From Levilactobacillus zymae DSM 19395 (GTDB lineage Bacteria > Bacillota > Bacilli > Lactobacillales > Lactobacillaceae), in assembly GCF_001434115.1 (NCBI RefSeq), contig NZ_AZDW01000037.1:1-64000 (forward strand): DNA of 64,000 bases, given 5' to 3'. A program made the translations under genes and the position numbers. How positions within the stretch are numbered: the stretch's first letter is position 1; each line of letters starts with the position of its first letter. The notes below the pieces were generated by a model, which saw only the letters and a list, made by a program, of their open reading frames with translations, did no database searches and was not told where the DNA came from. Positions 17,135-24,765 of this stretch are shown in pieces.

Positions 17135-18141
17135 AAAACCAACGACGATTAAAATTAGGCGGCCTGTTGGGCGTGGTGGTCCTAGGTTTGATTGGGCTCC
17201 TGGTGATGACCGGGGCGTCGCGGCCGACTCAGTCGACGACCACCATTCGTATCGGCATCTTACGGGTGCCTAACGACGTGACGGCCGCCCGGCAACGCGG
17301 TGACCTACAACGTGCGGCCCGGCAACGGGGGTATCGCATCAAGTATTACACCTTTGATTCCGGGGTGGACGCCAATAAGGCCTTATTAGCGAACAGTGTC
17401 GACCTGGCGACCATGGGCGATACCAACGCGGTGGTTGCCATGGCGGCCAAGATTCCGGTCAACCTGGTCTGGGTCAACGACGTGGTCGGTAGTAACGAAC
17501 AGTTGGTGGTGCGGCGACAGTTGGGCATTCAGCGGCCCCAAGACCTGGTGGGGAAAACCATCGCGACGCCGTTTGCTTCCACGTCCCACTACAGTTTGAT
17601 GATGTATTTGAAGGCTCACCACCTGTTAGGGAAGGTTCACCTGATGGACATGCAGACCACGGAGATTGTCGCGGCCTGGCGACGGGGCGACATCGACGGG
17701 GCCTACACCTGGGAACCCAGTCTTTCGAACCTGACCCACGCCCAGACTCTCACGGATAGTCAGGCACTGGCCAATGCGGGGTACTTGACGGCGAACGTCA
17801 CGCTGGCGACGACCCAATTTCAACGTCAGCACCCCCAAGCCTTACGGATGGTCCTAGACGTTTTAGGGCAGATGCACGACCTGAAACAGACGCATCCGGG
17901 AGAAATCAACCGGACCACGGGGAAGTTTTTGGACCTGACCGCCCAGCAGGCACAGACCCAGATTGGAACCTCCCGGTGGGTGAGGGCCGATGAGATGCCC
18001 CGATTTATGACTCACCAATTTACGCGGCAGTTCAACACGGCCTGCCAGTTCATGGGCCAGCAACAGACCCTGAATAGCCGACCGAATTATCGCGACTGTC
18101 AGCGGTTTATCGATGCGCGCTACTGTACCGGAGGAGAGTGA
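17131..18141 (+). CDS. ABC transporter substrate-binding protein, SsuA/TauA-like
   Basis: About 336 residues. An N-terminal hydrophobic segment (LGGLLGVVVLGLIGLLVMTG) acts as signal or anchor; there is no lipobox cysteine, unusual for a Gram-positive binding protein. The mature part is an NMT1/TauA-type periplasmic-binding fold (IRIGILRVPND, DLATMGDTNAV, TPFASTSHYSLMMYL, DGAYTWEPSL). The ATG at 17131 overlaps the permease stop and is preferred to 17116. The WEPSL loop is shared with taurine/sulfonate receptors; the ligand is inferred from family and context only. Confidence -1.
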   Translation: MKNQRRLKLGGLLGVVVLGLIGLLVMTGASRPTQSTTTIRIGILRVPNDVTAARQRGDLQRAARQRGYRIKYYTFDSGVDANKALLANSVDLATMGDTNAVVAMAAKIPVNLVWVNDVVGSNEQLVVRRQLGIQRPQDLVGKTIATPFASTSHYSLMMYLKAHHLLGKVHLMDMQTTEIVAAWRRGDIDGAYTWEPSLSNLTHAQTLTDSQALANAGYLTANVTLATTQFQRQHPQALRMVLDVLGQMHDLKQTHPGEINRTTGKFLDLTAQQAQTQIGTSRWVRADEMPRFMTHQFTRQFNTACQFMGQQQTLNSRPNYRDCQRFIDARYCTGGE

Positions 18142-18149
18142 GGGAAATC

Positions 18150-18899
18150 ATGAGTTTATTAGAATTACGCGACGTGAGTTATCGCTATCCCGAAAGCCAA
18201 GAGGTGTCGATCGAACACGTCGACTTAACGGTGGACGCCCACGCCCTGACCGTCATCGTCGGGCCTTCTGGGGTAGGGAAGAGTACCCTGTTGAACCTGA
18301 TTGCGGGCTACACGACACCTCTAAACGGTCAGGTCTTGATGAACCAACAACGGGTGCAGGGGCCTAGTTGGCAACGCGGCATCGTGTTTCAGGACATGGC
18401 CCTGTATCCGTGGTTGACCGTGGCGCAAAATATCTGTTTTGGCCCGAAAATGCGGGGGTTGGCGGCGACGACCTACGAACCGTTGCTGACGGAACTGCTG
18501 ACCGAAACGGGATTGTTAGCCTTTCAAGACCAACCCGTGTACGAACTATCGGGAGGCTTGAAGCAACGGGTCGCCTTGGCGCGAGCCTGTATCAATCAAC
18601 CGCCGCTGTTGATGCTGGATGAATCGTTCAGTGCGCTGGATAATTACACGCGTAACGAGATGCATCAGCTGCTGTTGAACCTGTGGCGTCGCTTGGAAAA
18701 TAGCATCATCGCCATCACTCACGATATCGACGAGGCCATTTTCTTGGGGCAACGGATTTTGGTGATCAACGGCAAGCCGGGGACCGTGGCGGCTATGCTA
18801 GATAACCCGTATTTTAACCAGGACGTGACCACGGGCTTGGGCACCGATTACGTCGCGTTTCGGCAAAAGCTGTTGGGGTTGATCGAACAGACTAATTAA
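18150..18899 (+). CDS. ABC transporter ATP-binding protein, SsuB/TauB type
   Basis: About 249 residues with Walker A GPSGVGKST, Q-loop FQDMALYPWLT, signature LSGGLKQRVALARA, Walker B LLMLDESFSALD and the H-loop ITHDIDEA. QDMALYPWLT and DESFSALD are usual for the nitrate/sulfonate/taurine class. It completes the importer with the two genes upstream; the SBP stop and this start are 8 bases apart. No sulfonate monooxygenase (SsuD) or taurine dioxygenase is encoded in the window, so the imported molecule may not be an alkanesulfonate. Confidence -1.
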   Translation: MSLLELRDVSYRYPESQEVSIEHVDLTVDAHALTVIVGPSGVGKSTLLNLIAGYTTPLNGQVLMNQQRVQGPSWQRGIVFQDMALYPWLTVAQNICFGPKMRGLAATTYEPLLTELLTETGLLAFQDQPVYELSGGLKQRVALARACINQPPLLMLDESFSALDNYTRNEMHQLLLNLWRRLENSIIAITHDIDEAIFLGQRILVINGKPGTVAAMLDNPYFNQDVTTGLGTDYVAFRQKLLGLIEQTN

Positions 18900-18943
18900 A
18901 AAGAGACACCCGAGCACAGTCACGTGGTCGGGTGTCTCTTTTA
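18899..18943 (+). terminator. Rho-independent terminator of the sulfur island
   Basis: AAGAGACACCCGA pairs with TCGGGTGTCTCTT around a 14-base loop, then TTT. Confidence -1.
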
Positions 18944-18963
18944 ACGGCAATGAACGCAAAACA

Positions 18964-18990
18964 AAAACCGCTCCCTCACAGGAACGGTTC
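18964..18990 (-). terminator. Terminator of the DUF2628-like gene
   Basis: On the minus strand AACCGTTCC pairs with GGAGCGGTT (one mismatch) followed by TTTTG; just after the gene's stop codon. Confidence -1.
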
Positions 18991-18994
18991 GTTA

Positions 18995-19435
18995 TTAATC
19001 AGTTGATTTGGGTTTCCAGTAGTGGGCCCGCGTAAGCAGGTCGCGCGAGCGCTCGTCGGCGGGCACGAAGCCCTGATTGAACAGGTGCTTGTAGTACATC
19101 ATGTTGTAGATGGCGCCCCAGAGCAGGGCGATACCGAGTTCGACGCTTCCAGTAGCCGTGACCCGTTGATTACCGGGCACGAACATATTGAATAACATTT
19201 GTAAGGCGAGTTCCACCCCGATGATACACAGCAGGTTGTACCAGTCCGCGCGGAAAATCGTGGGGAACGGGTGGAACAGAAACATGGTCCACGAGAACCC
19301 AACTTTTGCGATGCGGAGGTTACCGGTTTCCGGGTTCACGACGGTGGCGTAATTCGGCGGTAAGGGCAGTCCTTGAGGGCCGTTACCGTTGTTATTGTTG
19401 TCGTCATCGTTAAAGCCCTTAAAAGGATCTTGCAT
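18995..19435 (-). CDS. Small membrane protein, DUF2628-like
   Basis: About 146 residues. A hydrophilic Asp/Asn-rich N-terminus (GFNDDDNNNNGNG) precedes the signature GFSWTMFLFHPFPTIFRADW, close to the DUF2628-type motif, and two membrane segments (LLCIIGVELALQMLF, ELGIALLWGAIYNMM). The function of the family is unknown. The ATG at 19435 is preferred; the TTG at 19447 touches its only possible ribosome binding site. Likely a separate unit from rlmD upstream. Confidence -1.
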   Translation of the reverse strand: MQDPFKGFNDDDNNNNGNGPQGLPLPPNYATVVNPETGNLRIAKVGFSWTMFLFHPFPTIFRADWYNLLCIIGVELALQMLFNMFVPGNQRVTATGSVELGIALLWGAIYNMMYYKHLFNQGFVPADERSRDLLTRAHYWKPKSTD

Positions 19436-19506
19436 GAGATTAGCCAACTTTCTAACAAAATTCGTTAATAAAAGTCTAACACGAAAGCCGTGCGTTGCCT
19501 ATTATT

Positions 19507-20952
19507 CTATCGTTGCGACAACTTGACGACCGCTTCGCAGCGGGCCGTTTGCGGCATCATGTCGACGGACTGGATGTAGTCGACGCGGTAATCGTCGGTC
19601 AACGTATCCAAATCCTTGGCCAGCGTCGAGGGGTTGCATGAGATGTAGACCAACTTTTGCGGGTGGATCGCTAAGATGGTGTCCATCAGGTGGCCGTCCA
19701 GACCGGTGCGGGGTGGGTCGACCACGATGGCGTCCGGCCGGAATCCGGCCACGGCCCATTTCGGCAGAAGGTCTTCGGCGGTGCCGACCTCGTAGTGGGC
19801 GTTGGTGATGCCGTTAAGCGCCGCATTGGCGTTGGCGTCGGCCACGGCTTCGGGGATGACGTCCATCCCCCGGACTTCGGCGGCCACGTCGGCTAACGAC
19901 AGCCCGATGGTGCCGACCCCGGAGTAGGCGTCGACCACGGTTTGACCGGGTTGCAGGTCCAGGGCCTTCTTGGCTTGGTCGTACAAGACTTCGGTCTGGG
20001 CCGGGTTGAGTTGGAGAAAGGCCCGCGCGGAGAGCTTGAAGGCCAGGCCGCCCAGCTTTTCGGTGATGGTTTCTTCACCGGCCAGGTGCTGGGTCTCCTC
20101 GCCCCAGACCAAGGACGTCTTGCCCGGGTTGATGTTTTGCATCACGGAGGTCACTTGCGGCAGCTCGTCGGCCATCCGCAACAGGAGTTGGTGCTTGTGC
20201 GGCAGCTTTTTGGAGTTGGTGATGAAGGTGACCTGGACGTCGTCGGTGTTGGCGGCCGCACGGACCACCAGCGTTTTAACGATGCCGGAGTTATGTTCTT
20301 CGTCGTAAATCGGGACTTCTAAATCTTGCAGCATCTTGACCAAGGCGCGCATCACGGTCATGGTGACGGGCATCTGCACGGAGCAGGTGGGCAGGTCGAT
20401 CAAATCGTGGCTGCGTTCGGCGTATAGCCCGGCTTGGACCGTGCCGTCAGCGGTTTGCCGCACCTGGAATTGGGCCTTGTTGCGGTAGGCGTACGGGTCG
20501 GCCATGCCCAGCGTGGGACGGACGTCGTAGTCCTTGAAACCGTAAGGGTGGTAGCGTTCCAGCGACTGACGGACGATGTCGCGTTTGAATTCGAGTTGTT
20601 GCGGGTAGGCGAGGTGTTCGAGCTCGAAGCCGCCGACCTGATCGGCGTAGCTGTCGCGTGGTTCGACGCGGTACGGGCTGGCCTTGCGAATCCGGTGGAC
20701 CTTGGCGCGCAAGTAACGGTGAGAGATGCTGGTGACTTCCACCACGGCTTCTTCACCGGTCAACGCACCGGGCACGAAAACAGCCATGCGCTTGTAGTAG
20801 CCGATGCCTTCGCCGTTGATGCCCATCTTCTTGATGGTCAGCGGAAAACGTTGGCCCTCTTCGACTTCGACCTGGGGCTCGTCCCGGTGGTCGTTGCGGC
20901 GGCCCCGGCGGTAGTTGTCCCGGTAATCGTCGCGTTTTTGATAATTTCTCAT
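19507..20952 (-). CDS. rlmD: 23S rRNA (uracil-C5)-methyltransferase, RlmD/RlmCD type
   Basis: 481 residues. It uses S-adenosylmethionine to make 5-methyluridine in 23S rRNA. The N-terminus is a basic extension followed by a TRAM RNA-binding domain (IKKMGINGEGIGYY). The SAM-binding motif VVDAYSGVGTIGLSLA, the substrate motif VVDPPRTGLD and the catalytic YISCNPSTLAKDL (nucleophilic Cys) are intact. The four cysteines of the E. coli RumA Fe-S cluster are not evident, as in many Firmicute homologues. Gram-positive members can methylate two sites (RlmCD). TAGGAG precedes the ATG. Confidence -1.
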   Translation of the reverse strand: MRNYQKRDDYRDNYRRGRRNDHRDEPQVEVEEGQRFPLTIKKMGINGEGIGYYKRMAVFVPGALTGEEAVVEVTSISHRYLRAKVHRIRKASPYRVEPRDSYADQVGGFELEHLAYPQQLEFKRDIVRQSLERYHPYGFKDYDVRPTLGMADPYAYRNKAQFQVRQTADGTVQAGLYAERSHDLIDLPTCSVQMPVTMTVMRALVKMLQDLEVPIYDEEHNSGIVKTLVVRAAANTDDVQVTFITNSKKLPHKHQLLLRMADELPQVTSVMQNINPGKTSLVWGEETQHLAGEETITEKLGGLAFKLSARAFLQLNPAQTEVLYDQAKKALDLQPGQTVVDAYSGVGTIGLSLADVAAEVRGMDVIPEAVADANANAALNGITNAHYEVGTAEDLLPKWAVAGFRPDAIVVDPPRTGLDGHLMDTILAIHPQKLVYISCNPSTLAKDLDTLTDDYRVDYIQSVDMMPQTARCEAVVKLSQR

Positions 20953-21301
20953 TGATTTTCTCCTAATATAGTGACAGTTGAAACCTATTAATCTTGACCA
21001 TTATACCAAAGATTGCCGTCAGACGGGGTGGGACGCCTGACCACTAAAAAAATTATTAAAATGAGGCCGCTTTCATAGCCAGTCCTTGTGCTTTTGGGTA
21101 CAATTGAGTTACCTATGTGGAAGACTGAGGCGATGAGTGGGTAAGCAGTCTAGAACGACGCGACTAATCATCTAATTGAGTAAAACGAGAGGATTAATTG
21201 CTCGCTTGAAATTGAGTGATTGCCATCGCATGCTAAGACTGCCCCGGAAGCGCTCTGTCTTTCCAACATCCAGGTACCGAAAAATTTAAGGGGGCTTGAC
21301 C
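20953..21301. other. Intergenic region, possible structured leader of the SDR gene
   Basis: About 350 bases. A TACAAT -10-like element at 21099-21104 has only a poor -35. Downstream, GCAGTCT (about 21145) can pair with AGACTGC (about 21237) around ~85 bases containing smaller AT-rich hairpins, which suggests a folded 5' leader of roughly 190 bases. I cannot assign it to a known riboswitch or T-box class. Confidence -1.
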
Positions 21302-22138
21302 ATGCATCATCGTAAAGTTGCGCTGGTAACCGGCGCATCGTCAGGAATCGGCAACGCCATTGCGCGCAGCCTGCACCGCAACGGGGTCACGGTATACGCC
21401 GGGGCCCGGCGGGTGGACCGCATGAATGATTTGGACGACTTAGGCATCACCACGGTGGCGCTAGACGTGACCGACGCCGATAGCGTGGAACAAGTGGTCG
21501 ACCGGATCGTCAGCGAGACCGGACGCATCGATATTTTAGTCAACAACGCGGGCTTCGGCCTGCTGGGCGCCTTAGAAGACGTCCCCATCAAACAAGCTTT
21601 GGGTCAGTTCGACGTCAACCTCTTCGGGGCGGCGCGGCTGATCAAATCGGTCCTGCCGATGATGCGCCAACAGCACAGCGGCCGGATCATCAACATTACC
21701 TCGGTCGACGGCAAGGTGGCGCAACCCATGGCCAGCTGGTACGTGGCATCCAAGTTCGCCCTAGAAGGCCTCTCGGACACGCTCCGGTTGGAACTCCAAC
21801 CCCACGGCATCCACGTGGCCGTGGTCGAACCCGGTGGGATTAAATCCGAATGGGCCGACATCGCGGCGACCCACCTGCACGAGACCTCGGGCGACGGGCC
21901 GTACGCCAAGACGGCGACCATGGCCGCGGCGATCCTGACGGCGGTCAAACGCTACGCCAGTGAACCGCAAGTCATCGCCCGGTTGGTCGATCGCGCGGCG
22001 CTGACCCGGCGTCCCAAGACCCGCTACCACGCCGGCGCCGGGAGTCAGATTCTGCTGGCCCGCCGGTTCTTATCCGACAAGACCATGGACCGTATCTGGC
22101 GGCTGACTGGTCAAGCAGCCCAACGAATCACCCACTAA
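21302..22138 (+). CDS. Short-chain dehydrogenase/reductase
   Basis: 278 residues of the classical SDR fold: nucleotide motif TGASSGIG near the N-terminus, LVNNAGFG, and the catalytic Ser (ITSVDG) and Tyr-x3-Lys (YVASK) residues. ARRVDRM after the second strand suggests NADP(H) preference. The ATG at 21302 follows AAGGGGG at 7 bases; a TTG two codons earlier is less likely. The C-terminal ~60 residues are more basic than in most SDRs. The substrate cannot be deduced. Confidence -1.
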   Translation: MHHRKVALVTGASSGIGNAIARSLHRNGVTVYAGARRVDRMNDLDDLGITTVALDVTDADSVEQVVDRIVSETGRIDILVNNAGFGLLGALEDVPIKQALGQFDVNLFGAARLIKSVLPMMRQQHSGRIINITSVDGKVAQPMASWYVASKFALEGLSDTLRLELQPHGIHVAVVEPGGIKSEWADIAATHLHETSGDGPYAKTATMAAAILTAVKRYASEPQVIARLVDRAALTRRPKTRYHAGAGSQILLARRFLSDKTMDRIWRLTGQAAQRITH

Positions 22139-22149
22139 TCTAAGAATCG

Positions 22150-22177
22150 TTGACGTGCCGCGTCAACATGCTATGCT
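22150..22177 (+). promoter_or_regulatory. Promoter of the thiMDE operon
   Basis: TTGACG, 16-base spacer, TATGCT, about 12 bases before the riboswitch. GTTGACG and CGTCAAC (22149-22167) also form an inverted repeat across the -35 region that could be an operator. Confidence -1.
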
Positions 22178-22188
22178 AAATATAACTA

Positions 22189-22279
22189 ACACTAGGAGTG
22201 TCCGTGTACGGGCTGAGATGTGACCTTGTCGCAATTCCTTTGAACCTGTCAAGTCCATGCTTGCGAAGGGAACGTGTTT
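22189..22279 (+). ncRNA. TPP riboswitch (THI element)
   Basis: Matches the conserved thiamin pyrophosphate aptamer: GGAGTGTCC, GGGCTGAGATG, then CCTTTGAACCTGTC and GCGAAGGGAACGTG, with a variable P3 stem between. It sits between the promoter and an intrinsic terminator in front of thiM, so TPP binding should favour termination and shut off thiazole/pyrimidine salvage. Confidence -1.
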
Positions 22280-22288
22280 TGACTGGCG

Positions 22289-22331
22289 ACGGCCACCCGT
22301 TCACTTACCGAATGGGTGGCCGTTTTGGCGT
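22289..22331 (+). terminator. Riboswitch-controlled terminator
   Basis: CGGCCACCC (22290-22298) pairs with GGGTGGCCG (22314-22322), followed by TTTT and then GGCGTTTTTTT. Located 10 bases after the TPP aptamer and ~90 bases before the thiM start. Confidence -1.
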
Positions 22332-22416
22332 TTTTTTGACCGGTTGGGCGTCACTTTTAGCCACGTTGGCGGACCTATCTAGGATTAGCACAACTATTTT
22401 TGGGGGTATTTATCAA

Positions 22417-23205
22417 ATGAAAGTCAGTTTACTGGATGATTTACGGCGGCAAAATCCGATTGTGTTCAACATTTCTAATTTCGTGACGGTCCAAGACGTG
22501 GCCAACGGCATCAACGCGATTGGCGCGTCGCCCATCATGTCCGAGGAGGTCGACGAGGCCGACGAGATGGTGCAAATGTCGCAGGCGGTCTGCTTGAACC
22601 TGGGCGCCTTTACCACGCCGCAGGTTCACCAGATCAAGGTGACCGGCCAATTGGCCAACCAGTACCACAAGCCGTTGGTCGTCGACCCGGTGGCGGTGGG
22701 GGCCGTTAAATACCGGGCGCAGGTGGCCGCGGAGCTGTTCCAGGCCTTTCAGCCGGACGTCTTGCGCGGGAACGCCGGCGAGATTGCGGCCTTAGCCGGG
22801 ATCAACTGGCAGGCCAAGGGCATCGATGCCGGTGAGGGGGCCGCAGACCTAGTCACGATTGCCGAGACCTGTGCTAAGAAGCAAAAGTGTACGGTGATCC
22901 TGTCCGGGCCGACCGACGTGATCACCGACGGGACGCGCACCGTGCAGGTCATCAACGGGACCACGCTGTTCCAAACGCACGTGGGGTCCGGCGACATGCT
23001 CTCCAGCATCGTGGCGGCCTTTTGTGCGATTGAGGACGACTACTTCGAAGCGGCCCAGACCGCGTGCTTAGTCTTCGCGGCCATCGGACAACGGGTCGCC
23101 CAAGCGGACCCGCAGATGGGGGCCGGCACCTTTATTATTAAATTAATGGACGCCTTGCAGCAGACCACCGTGGCACAGATTGAAGCGGTCGCGGCCTACG
23201 AATAG
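22417..23205 (+). CDS. thiM: Hydroxyethylthiazole kinase
   Basis: 262 residues; phosphorylates 4-methyl-5-(2-hydroxyethyl)thiazole with ATP in thiamin salvage. Family motifs include NISNFVTVQDVANGINAIGASP in the N-terminus (NFVTVQDVANG core), VVDPVAVGAVKYR, LRGNAGEIAAL and the ATP/anion site HVGSGDMLSS. The ATG at 22417 follows GGGGGTA; an in-frame extension to 22198 is only the riboswitch read through. First gene of the operon thiM-thiD-thiE. Confidence -1.
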   Translation: MKVSLLDDLRRQNPIVFNISNFVTVQDVANGINAIGASPIMSEEVDEADEMVQMSQAVCLNLGAFTTPQVHQIKVTGQLANQYHKPLVVDPVAVGAVKYRAQVAAELFQAFQPDVLRGNAGEIAALAGINWQAKGIDAGEGAADLVTIAETCAKKQKCTVILSGPTDVITDGTRTVQVINGTTLFQTHVGSGDMLSSIVAAFCAIEDDYFEAAQTACLVFAAIGQRVAQADPQMGAGTFIIKLMDALQQTTVAQIEAVAAYE

Positions 23206-23225
23206 GTGGAAAGGATGAGTGACAA

Positions 23226-24041
23226 ATGACGAATGAATTTCCCCAAACGTTAACCATCGCGGGGACCGACAGCGGCGGGGGCGCCGGGGTCATGGCCGAC
23301 TTAAAGACCATGCAGGAACGCCACGTCTTCGGCACGGCGGTGATCGTGGCGGTGACGGCGCAAAACACCAAGGGGGTCCAAGACTTCCTGGCGTTGCCGC
23401 AACAGTTGATTGACGAACAGTTTGCCTCGCTGGCCGATGATTTCAAGATTCGGGCCTGCAAGACGGGGATGCTGGCCGACGCCGAACACGTTCACGGGGT
23501 CGTGGAGAATTTAAAGCGCTATAATTTCGGCCCGTTGACGGTCGACCCCGTGATGATTGCCAAGGGGGGCGCGGCTTTACTGGCCGATGACGCCGTGGCG
23601 ACGGTCCGCGACGAATTGTTGCCGTTGGCCGACGTTTTGACGCCGAACCTGCCGGAAGCCCAACGCCTGACGGGGATGCCCCTCGACACCAAAGAGGAGA
23701 TGGAGGCCGCGGCGGTCGAACTGCAGAACCTGGGCGCCAAGAACGTGATCATCAAGGGCGGCCACGAAGCCACTCCGGACCAGGCCAGCGACTTTGTCCT
23801 GCTTGAAGACGGCCGGTCGTTTTGGTTGAGCGCGCCGCGGATCGACACGGTGCGGACGCACGGCACGGGCGACACCCTGTCGTCGTGTATCACGGCCGAG
23901 CTGGCGAAGGGTGCCGACTTCGAAACGGCCATTCGTTTGGGAAAGGATTACGTCACCGCTGCCATCGCCCACCCCATCGAGGTTGGCCACGGCCACGGAC
24001 CGTTGAACCATTGGGCTTACAATCAAGGGGGAACGCTATAA
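23226..24041 (+). CDS. thiD: Hydroxymethylpyrimidine (phosphate) kinase
   Basis: 271 residues of the ribokinase-like ThiD family; it phosphorylates HMP and HMP-P to HMP-PP. Seen: LTIAGTDSGGGAGVMADLKTM (split by me as LTIAGTDSGGGAG and VMADLKTM), ACKTGMLAD, TVDPVMIAKGG, LTPNLPEAQRLTG and the catalytic HGTGDTLSSCITA. It starts 20 bases after thiM and its stop overlaps the thiE start by one base (TAATG). Confidence -1.
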   Translation: MTNEFPQTLTIAGTDSGGGAGVMADLKTMQERHVFGTAVIVAVTAQNTKGVQDFLALPQQLIDEQFASLADDFKIRACKTGMLADAEHVHGVVENLKRYNFGPLTVDPVMIAKGGAALLADDAVATVRDELLPLADVLTPNLPEAQRLTGMPLDTKEEMEAAAVELQNLGAKNVIIKGGHEATPDQASDFVLLEDGRSFWLSAPRIDTVRTHGTGDTLSSCITAELAKGADFETAIRLGKDYVTAAIAHPIEVGHGHGPLNHWAYNQGGTL

Positions 24042-24703
24042 TGTCAGTAACTTTTGAACCCGGTTTGCTCCGGGCCTACTTTGTGGCGGGCAGTCAAGAC
24101 GTGCCCGGCCGGGACTTACGCGACGTGTTGGCCACCATGCTAGCGGCCGGCATCACGGCCTACCAGTTTCGCGACAAGGGGGCCAGCACGCTGACGCCCG
24201 AACAACGGCTGGCGCTAGGCCGCGACCTGCGCGACCAATGCCGGGCGGCCAACGTGCCGTTCATCGTCGACGATGACGTCGAGATGGCGCTACAGCTAAA
24301 CGCCGACGGGATTCACGTGGGACAAAGCGACGAACGCATCCAACAGGTCTTAGCGGCCACCGACGACCGGCAGATGTTCGTGGGCCTCTCGTGTTCGACG
24401 GCGGACGAGGTCGCTGCGGCCAACCAGATCGACGGCATCGCCTACCTGGGCAGTGGCCCCATCTACCCGACGGTCTCTAAGGACGACGCCGACCCCGTGA
24501 TTGGTACGGCCGGCTTGGCCCAACTGGTGGTCCAGTCCAAGGTGCCGGTGGTGGCCATCGGCGGGGTGACCCTCGAATCATTACCGGCCATCGCTCAGAC
24601 GGGGGCGGCCGGCGTCGCGGTGATTACGCTTTTGACCCGCCACGACCAGCCCCAGACCGCGGTTGCGGCCATGCGCGCGGCGTTTACTAAACCGGCAAAA
24701 TAA
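24041..24703 (+). CDS. thiE: Thiamine-phosphate synthase
   Basis: 220 residues, TIM barrel; joins HMP-PP and thiazole phosphate to thiamin phosphate. Conserved segments: YQFRDKGAS, PFIVDDDVEMALQLNADGIHVGQ (PFIVDDDVEMAL, NADGIHVGQ), GLSCSTADE, YLGSGPIYPT and VVAIGGVT. The ATG overlaps the thiD stop; AAGGGGGA lies at good spacing. With thiM and thiD this completes salvage but not de novo synthesis: no thiC or thiazole synthase is near. Confidence -1.
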   Translation: MSVTFEPGLLRAYFVAGSQDVPGRDLRDVLATMLAAGITAYQFRDKGASTLTPEQRLALGRDLRDQCRAANVPFIVDDDVEMALQLNADGIHVGQSDERIQQVLAATDDRQMFVGLSCSTADEVAAANQIDGIAYLGSGPIYPTVSKDDADPVIGTAGLAQLVVQSKVPVVAIGGVTLESLPAIAQTGAAGVAVITLLTRHDQPQTAVAAMRAAFTKPAK

Positions 24704-24730
24704 TTGCGTTTTAAGCGAAAATAGGTTATC

Positions 24731-24749
24731 GTTCAGGATATTACTGAAC
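24731..24749 (+). promoter_or_regulatory. Inverted repeat upstream of the MacB-like gene
   Basis: GTTCAG-N7-CTGAAC, 17 bases before the ATG of the ABC transporter gene and close to its ribosome binding site (AAAAGGGG). It could be an operator or an RNA hairpin; no regulator gene is adjacent. Confidence -1.
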
Positions 24750-24765
24750 CAAAAGGGGTTTACCT

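Noticed and set aside
22189-22279. Reading the leader as a T-box
   Set aside because: The GCTGAGA and CTTTGAACCTG motifs identify a TPP riboswitch, and the genes are thiamin salvage genes.
22198-22416. In-frame N-terminal extension of thiM
   Set aside because: It is a translation of the TPP riboswitch and its terminator; the SD-supported ATG at 22417 matches the normal ThiM start.
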